Shown here: piece by piece, positions 54,852 to 64,000 of the stretch
Layout: each line of letters begins with the position of its first letter
Numbering within the stretch: position 1 is the stretch's first letter
Assembly (NCBI RefSeq): GCF_002575655.3
Contig: NC_053040.3
Span: 355,506,267-355,570,266, forward strand
DNA length: 64,000 nt
Origin: Aegilops tauschii subsp. strangulata
Lineage: Eukaryota; Streptophyta; Magnoliopsida; Poales; Poaceae
Direction: 5' to 3'
Translations under genes and position numbers: made by a program
Notes under the pieces: generated by a model
The model's database searches: none
What the model was told of the DNA's origin: nothing
Seen by the model: the letters and a program-made list of their open reading frames with translations, nothing else

Positions 54852-55450
54852 CACTAGTATAGCGAGGTGCTATACAAACGGTTTGTAACCCCTTTCCGCA
54901 ACGGCATTTGGAACCATCGGCTATTTAGTGTGGGCGATAGGGGGTCCTTCCCACACAACCCAGAAACCATCGGGGATATGCCCTCCTGGCACACACGCTC
55001 GGCAAAATGAGGTCATGTGCGACCGGCGAGCGATCAAATACGGTTATACGTACAATAGCGCTCAAAAAATACAATTATAAAGGCGAAATCATTTCCGGTC
55101 GTAAGTACATCCCACACAGTCAGTCCCCGCTAAACGTTTCCGTTCGTATATACATCCCACACAGTCGCTCCAAGGAAAACGTTTCTGTTCGCAGGTACAT
55201 CACACAGAATTTTCCTCGTTAAATCATTTGTGATAGCATTTCCATTGCACACGGTATTAACAATTTTATCGTTTGAGTTATTGAATACATCACACACGGT
55301 GCATAGAAGAAACTGTGTGGCAAAGGTTGTACATCGCAAACAATTTTCAAGAGGATGTAGTGTGTGATTGTTCATTAATCCAACATGGTTTATTCCTAGA
55401 AACTGTGTGCGTTACCTAAGATCATCGCCCACAGTGTTTTCTCAATAACC
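54852..55450. mobile_element. CACTA-like transposon terminus with subterminal repeats
   Basis: Starts CACTAGTATAGCGAGG after TAT. Then repeats of (A/G)TACATC(C/A)CACACAG and AACGTTTC(C/T)GTTCG (55108-55205) and ACACGGT/ACTGTGTG motifs in both orientations (55240-55440). A CACTA end followed by short subterminal repeats is the usual architecture of this superfamily. The other end is outside the window, beyond the Angela insertion. Confidence 0.55.
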
Positions 55451-55674
55451 GTTTGCAATAGAAAAACCCAATTAGCAGGCTAATTATCCTATTATTAATA
55501 ATCCATTTATTAATCTAATTGACATTTCATATTAAGCACACAATATATTTCATTTTCATAATTGAAATACATGAGAGTACAACATCATATAGCTTCAGCA
55601 CTCAGCTACCCCATTACACAACTGCACCAGCACCAAGTTTCACATGCAACATCTATAACCTTTCGAAATTAGCA

Positions 55675-56207
55675 TCATAGACGGTACATAGACAGATGTA
55701 TCACATCTGGAAAACTGCTGAAGCAGAAGGCGAATATTGAGCCTTCATTGATGTTAAAGGTCTTTGCAACTTTACGCTAGTGCCTGTGGATGATTGACCG
55801 TCCATCCTTCGTCCTCTTCAGGAACACTTCAATATTGAACCATGGGTGTTGTATGAATACCTTCCTCGCCTCCTGACCATACAGGTGCTTTGAGAGGTAA
55901 TCATCAGTGAACTGCTTTGGAAAGTCCTGAAAACAAGGATGTGCATAAATATCTTCTCTATATTGGAAATGGGGCAAAGGAATAGAAAAGGCAAGGTATA
56001 ATAGTTAGTACCATCCTGTAGTGAACTGATGTCTTCTTCATTGTGCAGACAAAGATCTTGTTGTTTTTTGTCGCTAATTTCTTTATCCTAACAATCTTTC
56101 TGAGTTTCTTGACTTGACTGATATTCATGGACAACTCATTTCCCCATATGCAAAAAGGGTCGAACAGAGGGTCAAAACCTCTGACAGCAGGACCTACATG
56201 ATGCAAG
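55675..56207 (-). pseudogene. B3-domain gene, last two exons, truncated by Angela
   Basis: Minus-strand plant B3 DNA-binding domain. Upstream exon (56207-56012): LFDPFCIWGNELSMNISQVK, LATKNNKIFVCTMKKTSVHY, then a GTACTA donor. Last exon after TTGTTTTCAG: FPKQFTDDYLSKHLYGQE, KVFIQHPWFNIEVFLKRTK, DGRSIIHRH, stop, RKVAKTFNINEGSIFAF, then the end at TGA 55675-55677. The internal TAG replaces an expected Trp (HRHW). The 5' part must lie beyond the Angela element, outside the window. It sits behind CACTA-like subterminal repeats, so it may be transposon cargo. Confidence 0.7.
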
Positions 56208-57925
56208 TGTTGGGGAATGTAGTATTTCAAAAAAATTGCCTACGATCACGCAAGATCTATCTAGGAGAAGCATAGCAATGAGCGGGGAGAGTGTGTCCAT
56301 GTACCCTCGTAGACCGAAAGCGGAAGTGTTTAGTAACGCGGTCGATGTAGTCGAACGTCTTCGCGATCCAACCGATCCAAGTACCGAATGCACGGCACCT
56401 TCGCGATCTGCACACGTCCAGCTCGGTGACGTCCCTCGAACTCTTGATCCAGTTGAGGCCGACGGAGATTTTCGTCAGCACGACAGCGTGGTGACGGTGA
56501 TGATGAAGTTACCGGCGCAGGGCTTCGCCTAAGTACTACGACGATATGACCGAGGTGTGTTTCTGTGGAGGGGGGCACCGCACACGGCTAAAAGATCAAC
56601 TTGTGTGTCTATGGGGTGCCCCCTTCCCCCGTATATAAAGGAGGGGAGGAGGAGGCTGGCCGGCCACAAGGGGCGCGCCAAGGGAGGAGGAATCCTACTC
56701 CTAGTAGGAGTAGGTTTCCCCTTTTCCTAGTCCAAGAACAAGAAGAAGGGAAAGAGGAGAGAAGAGAAGGAAGGAGGGAGGGTGCCCCCTTCCCCTTGTC
56801 CAATTTGGTCTGGGCAAGGGGGGCGCGCGTCACCTCTGGCCGGCCCTCTCTCTTCTCCACTAAGGCCCACTAATCACCCGGGGGGTTCCGGTAACCTCCC
56901 GGTACTTCGAAAAATACCCGAACTTCTCCGGAACCATTTCGGTGTCCCAATATAGCCTTCCAATATATCAATCTTTATGTCTCGACCATTTTGAGACTCC
57001 TCGTCATGTCCGTGATCTCATCCGGGACTCCGAACAACCTTCGGTACATCAAATCACATAACTCATAATACAAATCGTCATCGAACGTTAAGCATGCGGA
57101 CCATACGGGTTCGAGAACTATGTAGACATGACCGAGACACTTCTCCGGTCAATAACCAATAGCGTAACCTGGATCCTGATATTGGTTCCTAGATATTATA
57201 CGAAGATCTTTATCGGTCAAACCGCACAACAACATACGTTGTTCCCTTTGTCATCGGTATGTTACTTGCCCGAGATTCGATCGTCGGTGTCATCATACCT
57301 AGTTCAATCTCGTTACCAACAAGTCTCTTTACTCGTTCTGTAATGCATCATCCCGTGACTAACTCATTGGTCACATTGCTTGCAAGGCTTATAGTGATGT
57401 GCATTACCGAGAGGGCCTAGAGATACCTCTCCGAAACACGGAGTGACAAATCATAATCTCGATCTATGCCAACCCAACAAACACCATCAGAGACACCTGT
57501 AGAGCATCTTTATAATCACCCAGTTACGTTGTGCGTTTTATAGCACAGTAAGTGTTCCTCCGGTATTCGGGAGTTGCATAATCTCATAGTCATAGGAACA
57601 TGTATAAGTCATGAAGAAAGAAATAGCAATAAACTAAACGATCATAGTGCTAAGCTAACGGATGGGTCTTGTCCATCACATCATTCTCTAATGATGTGAT
57701 CCCGTTCATCAAATGACAACACATGTCTATGGCTAGGAAACTTAACCATCTTTGATTAATGAGCTAGTCAAGTAGAGGCATACTAGGGACACTCTGTTTG
57801 TTAATGTATTCACACATGTACTAAGTTTCCGGTTAATACAATTCTAGCATGAATAATAAACATTTATCATGAGATAAGGAAATAAATAATAACTTTATTA
57901 TTGCCTCTAGGGCATATTTCCTTCA
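56208..57925 (-). repeat. 3' LTR of Angela
   Basis: 1718 bp, plus strand TGTTGGGGAATG to TATTTCCTTCA. A polypurine tract (minus-strand AAGTGGGAGAC) precedes it at 57926-57936. TATATAAA box region at 56632-56640. Confidence 0.92.
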
Positions 57926-58220
57926 GTCTCCCACTTGCACTAGAGTCAATAATCTAGATCACATCACCATGTGATTAACATCAATAGTTCACATCACCAT
58001 GTGATTAACACCCATAGTTCACATCGCCATGTGACCAACACCCAAAGGGTTTACTAGAGTCAATAATCTAGTTCACATCGCTATGTGATTAATACCCAAA
58101 GAGTACTTAGGTGTGATCATGTTTTGCTTGTGAGAGAGTTATAGTCAACGGGTCTGCCATATTCAGATCCGTATGTATTTTGCAAATTTCTATGTCTACA
58201 ATGCTCTGCATAGAGCTACT
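57926..58220 (-). other. Angela 3' internal region
   Basis: Noncoding; three tandem-like copies of TAGTTCACATC(A/G)CCATGTGA (57985-58040) before the polypurine tract. Confidence 0.75.
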
Positions 58221-61200
58221 CTAGCTAATTGCTCCCACTTTCAATATATATCTAGATTGAGACTTAGAGTCATCTGGATCAGTGTCAAAGCTTGCATCGA
58301 CGTAACCCTTTATGATGAACCTTTTTGTCACTTCCATAACCGAGAAACATATCCTTATTCCACTAAGGATAATTTTGACCAATGTCCAGTGATCCACTCC
58401 TAGATCACTATTATACCCTCTTGCCAAACTCATGGTGAGGTACTCAATAGATCTGGTACACAGCATAGCATACTTTATAGAACCTATGACTGAGGCATAG
58501 GGAATGACTTTTTATTCTCTTTCCATTTTCTGCCGTGGTCGGGTTTTGAGTCTTTACTCAACTTCACACCTTGCAACACAGGCAAGAACTCCTTCTTTGA
58601 CTGTTCCATTTTGAACTACTTCAAAATCTTGTCAAGGTATGTACTCATTGAAAAAACTTTATCAAGCATCTTGTTCTATCTCTATAGATCTTGATGCTCA
58701 ATATGTAAGCAGCTTCACCGAGGTCTTTCTTTGAAAAATTCCTTTCAAACACTCCTCTATGCTTTCCAGAAAAATTCTACATTATTTCCGATCAACAATA
58801 AGTCATTCACATATACTTATCAAAAATGTTGTAGTGCTCCCACTCACTTTCTTGTAAATACAGGCTTCTCAAAAAGTCTGTATAAAACCATATGCTTTGA
58901 TCACACTATCAAAGTGTATATTCCAGCTCCGAGATGCTTGAACCAGTCCATAGATGGATCGCCAGAGCTTGCACACTTTGTTAGTACCTTTAGGATTGAC
59001 AAAACCTTCTTGTTGCATCATATACAACTCTTCTTTAAGAAATCCATTAAGGAATGCAGTTTTGACATCCATTTGCCAGATTTCATAAAATGTGGCAATT
59101 GCTAACATGATTTGGACAGACTTAAGCATCGCTACGAGTGAGAAAGTCTCATCGTCGTCAACTCCTTGAACTTTGTCGAAAACCTTTTGCAACAAGTCAA
59201 GCTTTGTAGACAGTAACATTACCGTCAACGCCAGTCTTCTTCTTGAAGATCCATTTATTCTCGATGGCTTGCCGATCATTGGGCAAGTCAACCAAAGTCC
59301 ACACTTTGTTCTCATACATGGATCCCATCTCAGATTTTATGGCCTCAAGCCATTTCGCGGAATCTGGGCTCATTATCGCTTCCTCGTAGTTCGTAGGTTT
59401 GTCATGGTCTAGTAACATGATTTCCAGAATAGGATTACCGTACCACTCTGGTGCGGAACGTACTCTGGTTGACCTACGAGGTTCGGTAGTAACTTGATCT
59501 GAGTTTCATGATCATCATCATTAGCTTCCTCACTAGGAATCACTGGAACTGTTTTCTGTGATGAACGACTTTCCAATTCGTGAGAAGGTACAATTACCTC
59601 ATCAAGTTCTACATTCCTCCCACTCACTTCTTTCGAGAGAAACTCCTTCTCTAGAAAGGAACCATTCTTAGCAACGAATATCTTGCCTTCGGATCTGTGA
59701 TAGAAGGTGTAACCAACAGTCTCCTTTGGGTATCCTATGAAGACGCATTTCTCCGATTTGGGTTCGAGCTTATCAGGTTGAAGCTTTTTCACATAAGCAT
59801 CATAGTCCCAAAATTTAAGAAACGACAACTTGGGTTTCTTGCCAAACCACAGTTCATATGGTGTCATCTCAACGGATTTAGATGGTGCCCTATTAATCGT
59901 GAATGCAGATGTCTCTAATGCATAACCCCAAAACGATAGTGGTAAATCGGTAAGAGACATCATATATCGCACCATATCCAATAAAGCATGATTACGACGT
60001 TCGGACACACCATTACACTGTGGTGTTCCAGGTGGCGTGAGTTGTGAAACTATTCCATATTGTTTCAAATGAAGGCCAAACTCGTAACTCAAATATTTGC
60101 CTGCATGATCAGATCGCAGAAACTTTATTTTCTTGTTACGATGATTTTCTACTTCACTCTGAAATTCTTTGAACTTTCCAAATGTTTCTGACTTATGTTT
60201 CATCAAGTAGATATACCCATATCTGCTCAAATCATCTGTGAAGGTCAGAAAATAATGATACCCACCGCGAGCCTCAACACTCATCGGACCGTATACATCA
60301 GTATGTATTTTTTCCAATAAGTCAGTTGCTCGCTCCATTGTTCCGGAGAACGGAGTCTTAGTCATCTTGCCCACGAGGCATGGTTCGCAAGCATCAAGTG
60401 ATTCCAGAAGCCCATCAGCATGGAGTTTCTTCATGCGCTTTACACCAATATGACCTAAACGGCAGTGCCACAAATAAGTTGCACTATCATTATCAACTTT
60501 CATCTTTTGGCATCAATATTATGAATATGTGTATCACTACGATCGAGATTCAATAAACCATTCACCTTGGGTGTATGACCACAGAAGGTTTTATTCATGT
60601 AAACAGAATAACAATTATTCTTTGACTTAAATGAATAATCGTATTGCAAAAAACATGATCCAATCATATTATGCTCAACGCAAACACCAAATAACATTTA
60701 TTTTAGGTTCAACACTAATCCCGAAGGTAAAGGGAGTGTGCGATGGTGATCTTATCAACCTTGGAATCACTTCCAACACACATCGTCACCTCGCCCTCAA
60801 CTAGTCTTTGTTCATTTTGTAACTCATGTTTCAAGTTACTAATCATAGCAACTGAACTAGTATCAAATACCCAGGGGCTACTATGAACACTAGTAAAGTA
60901 CACATCAATAACATGCATATCATATATACTTTTGTTCACTTTGCCATCCTTCTTATCCGCCAAGTATTTGGGGGCAGTTCCGCTTCGAGCGACCATTTCC
61001 TTCGCAGTAGAAGCACTCAGTTTCAGGCTTGGGTCTAGCTTTGGGCTTCTTCATGGGAGTGGCAACTTGCTTGTCATTCTTCTTGAAGTTCCCTTTCTTT
61101 CCCTTGCCCTTTTACTTGAAACTAGTGGTCTTGTCAACCATCAACATTTTATGCTTTTCTTGATTTCTACCTTCGTCGATTTCAGCATCACGAAGAGCTC

Positions 61201-61717
61201 GGGAATCGTTTTCGTCATCCCTTGCATATTATAGTTCATCACGAAGTTCCAGTAACTTGGTGATAGTGACTAGAGAACTCTGTCAATCACTGTTTTATCT
61301 GGAAGATTTAATCCCACTTGATTCAAGCGATTGTAGTACTCAAACAATCTGAGCACATGCTCACTGGTTGAGCTATTCTCCTCCATCTTGTAGGCAAAGT
61401 ATTTGTGAGAGGTCTCATACCTCTCGAATCGGGCATGAGTCTGAAATACAAATTTCAGCTCTTGGAACATCTTATATGCTCCGTGGTGCTCAAAACGTTT
61501 TTGAAGTCCCAGTTCTAAGCTGTAAATCATGGTGCACTAAACTATCAAGTAGTCATCATATCGAGCTTTGCCAAACATTCATAATGTCTGCATCTGCTCC
61601 TGCAATAGGTCTGTCACCTAGCGGTGCATCAAGGACATAATTCTTCTGTGCAGCAATGAGGATAATCCTCATATCACAGACCTAGTCCGCATCATTGCTA
61701 CTATCATCTTTCGACAT
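58221..61717 (-). pseudogene. Angela gag-pol polyprotein, decayed
   Basis: ATG at 61717, then a TAG at codon 12. Gag (61530-61270): LELGLQKRFEHHGAYKMFQE. Zinc knuckle near 60985-61020 reads CFYCEGNGRSKRNC, with Arg at the His position. Protease motif is WVFDTSS instead of DTG (about 60880). Integrase (60503-59409) is nearly complete: HTDVYGPMSVEARGGYHYFL, KFLRSDHAGKYLSYEFGLHL, GVSERRNHALLDMVRYMMSL; its D-D-E residues remain. RT has ENKWIFKKKTGVDGNV and WQMDVKTAFLNGFLKEELYM. The YVDD box appears as YVND (58802-58813) and is followed by stops. RNase H (58466-58221): GYVDASFDTDPDDSKSQS. Several frameshifts; not functional. Confidence 0.9.
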
Positions 61718-62991
61718 AGTTTTTCTCTAGGAACATATCAAAAATAAACGGGGAGCTACATCGCGAGCTATTGATCTACAACATAGATATGCTAATACTA
61801 TCAGGACTAAGTTCATGATAAATTAAAGTTCAATTAATCATATTATTTAAGAACTCCCACTTAGATAGACATCCCTCTAGTCATCTAAATGATCACGTGA
61901 TCCATATCAACTAAACCATGTCCGATCATCACATGAGATGGAGAAGTTTTCAATGGTGAACATCACTATGTTGATCATATCTACTATACGATTCACGCTC
62001 GACCTTTCGGTCTCAGTGTTCCGAGGCCATATCTGCATATGCTAGGCTCGTCAAGTTTAACCCGATTATTCTGCGTGTGCAAAGCTGGCTTGCACCCATT
62101 GTATGTGAACGTAGAGCTTATCACACCCGATCATCACGTGGTGTCTCAGCACGAAGAACTGTCGCAACGGTGCATACTCAGGGAGAACACTTATACCTTG
62201 AAAGTTTAGTGAGAGATCATCTTATAATGCTATAGCCGTACTAAGCAAAATAAGATGCATAAAGGATAAACATCACATGCAATCAATATAAGTGATATGA
62301 TATGGCCATGATCATCTTGTGCCTTTAATCTCCATCTCCAAAGCACCGTCATGATAACCATCGTCACCGGCTTGACACCTTGTAGCATCGTTGTCGTCTC
62401 ACCAACTATTGCTTCTACGACTATCGCTACCGCTTAGTGATAAAGTAAAGCAATTACATGGCGATTGCATTTCATACAATAAAGCGATAACCATATGGCT
62501 CCTGCCAGTTGCCGATAACTGTTACAAAACATGAGCATCTCATACAACAATTTATATATCATCACGTCTTGACAATATCACATCACAGCAAGCCCTGCAA
62601 AAACAAGTTAGACGTCTTTTACTTTGTTGTTGCAAATTTTACGTGGCTGCTACGGGCTTCTAGCAAGAACCGTTCTTACCTACGCATCAAAACCGCAACG
62701 ATTTTTTGTCAAGTGTGCTATTTTAACCTTCAACAAGGACCGGGCGTAGTCACACTCGATTCAACTATAGCTGGAGAAATAGACACCCACTAGCCACCTG
62801 TGTGCGAAGCACGCCGGTAGAACCAGTCTCATGAACGCGGTCATGTAATGCCGGTCTGGGCCGCTTCATCAAACAATACTGCCCAATCAAAGTATGACAT
62901 GTTGGTAAGCAGTATGACTATTACCGCCCACAACTCTTTGTGTTCTACTCGTGCATATAACATCTACGAATAGACCTGGCTCGGATGCCAC
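61718..62991 (-). other. Angela 5' leader with PBS
   Basis: Noncoding leader typical of Angela. Next to the LTR the minus strand reads TGGCATCCGAGCCAGG (about 62976-62991), a mutated form of the iMet primer site TGGTATCAGAGCC. A plus-strand ORF at 62509-62793 is not credible. Confidence 0.75.
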
Positions 62992-64000
62992 TGTTAGGGA
63001 ACGTAGTATTTCAAAAAAAATGCCTACGATCACGCAAGATCTATCTAGGAGAAGCATAGCAACGAGCAGGGAGAGTGTGTCCATGTACCCTCGTAGACCA
63101 AAAGCGGAAGCGTTTAGTAACGCGGTTGATGTAGTCGAACGTCTTCGCGATCCAACCGATCCAAGTACCGAACGCGGCACCTCCATGATCTGCACACGTT
63201 CATCTCGGTGACATCCCTCGAATCTTGATCCGGTTGAGGCCGAGGGAGAGTTTCGTCAACACGACGGCATGGTGACGGTGATGATGAAGTTACCGGCGCA
63301 GGGCTTCGCCTAAGCACTACGACGATATGACCGAGGTGTGTTTCTGTGGAGGGGGCACCGCACACGGCTAAAAGATCAACTTGTGTGTCTATGGGGTGCC
63401 CCCTTCCCTCGTATATAAAGGAGGGGAGGAGGAGGCCGGCCGGCCACAAGGGTCGCGCCAAGGGGGGAGGAATCCTACTCCTAGTAGAACTAGGTTTCCC
63501 CTTTTCCTTGTCCAAGAAGGAGAAGAAGGGAAAGAGGAGAGAAGAGAAGGAAGGAGGGGGCGCCCCCTTCCCCTTGTCCAATTCGGACTGGGCAAGGGGG
63601 CGCGTGCCACCTCTGGCCGGCCCTCTCTCTTCTCCACTAAGGCCCATTAATCCCCCGGGGGGTTCCGGCAACCTCCCGGTACTCCGGAAAATACCCGAAC
63701 TTCTCCGGAACCATTCCGGTGTTTGAATATAGCCTTCCAATATATCAATCTTTATGTCTCGACCATTTCGAGACTCCTTGTCATGTCCGTGATCTCATCC
63801 GGGACTCCGAACAACCTTCGGTACATCAAATCACATAACTCATAATACAAATCGTCATCGAACATTAAGCGTGCGGACCCTACGGGTTCGAGAACTATGT
63901 AGACATGACCGAGACACTTCTCCGGTCAATAATCAATAGCGGAACCTGGATGATCATATTGGTTCCTACATATTCTACGAAGCTCTTTATCGGTCAAACC
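62992..64000 (-). repeat. 5' LTR of Angela (cut by window end)
   Basis: Begins TGTTAGGGAACG and is colinear with 56208-57220. The first 450 bp show many differences from the 3' LTR, including small indels. Confidence 0.9.

Larger units (their letters stand above)
56208..64000 (-). mobile_element. Angela-type copia element (RLC_Angela)
   Basis: Minus-strand element: 3' LTR 56208-57925, internal 57926-62991, 5' LTR 62992 to beyond the window. GCAAG at 56203-56207 is the expected left target duplication. The gag-protease-integrase-RT-RNase H order (right to left) is that of copia. The LTR begins (minus strand) TGAAGGAAATATGCCCTAGA, the hallmark of Angela/BARE/WIS elements. Several percent LTR divergence by eye; coding region broken. 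Confidence 0.92.

Noticed and set aside
56601..56873. Small ORFs duplicated at 63381-63650
   Set aside because: Angela LTR sequence; similarity is LTR identity, not a gene.

Overview
The window looks like intergenic DNA from a large grass genome, most likely the wheat/barley tribe (Triticeae). The evidence is nested LTR retrotransposons, an Angela-type copia element, a 480-bp LTR resembling the Fatima group, Stowaway- and Tourist-type MITEs, and decayed plant gene pieces with introns. No clearly functional host gene was found. Family names come from memory of sequence features and were not checked by search.

Left part, 1-27590, is a nest. The outer element is a plus-strand Tat-lineage gypsy element (22569-27590; its 5' part lies outside the window) with a decayed pol, an antisense ORF encoding an AT-hook/B3-like protein, and its 3' LTR. 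A minus-strand Fatima-like gypsy element is inserted in its pol (LTR 22089-22568, leader 21717-22088, gag 6380-8086). That element was hit twice. One hit is a complete, young chromodomain gypsy element of the Tekay/Del type (8087-21716, TSD GTCAC) with 4-kb LTRs, an intact extra ORF before gag, and a gag-pol ORF with one frameshift. The other is a minus-strand Tat-type element (1-6379) that lacks pol and carries a different antisense ORF, of the 'putative gypsy type transposon' (Transposase_28) type, with an intron.

Middle part, 27591-47280: GGCCCA-rich minisatellites and a minus-strand multi-exon gene of unknown function, probably carried by a DNA transposon. Its exon 4 is split by a non-autonomous Athila-like element (29353-40661, TSD GGGTG), which itself holds a 4.25-kb solo LTR (32338-36590, TSD GCATG). 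Further right are tandemly repeated exon-like modules and simple repeats, then a single Athila-like LTR with primer-binding site (45565-47280).

Right part, 47281-64000: a low-repeat island with two paralogous TATA/first-exon units, four exon-like segments sharing a GT(A/T)Q motif, a fragment matching the C-terminal part of plant unc-13/PATROL1-like proteins, several MITEs, a tRNA-related sequence and a foldback element. From 54852 there is a CACTA-like terminus followed by a broken B3-domain gene. That gene is cut by a minus-strand Angela copia element (56208 to beyond 64000) with defects in protease, zinc finger and reverse transcriptase.

The genes do not form a pathway. They are the coding parts of mobile elements plus gene fragments. 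Relative age, from nesting and LTR similarity: the 27.6-45.6 kb DNA is oldest, then the outer Tat, then the Fatima-like element, then the chromovirus (LTRs about 1% different by eye).
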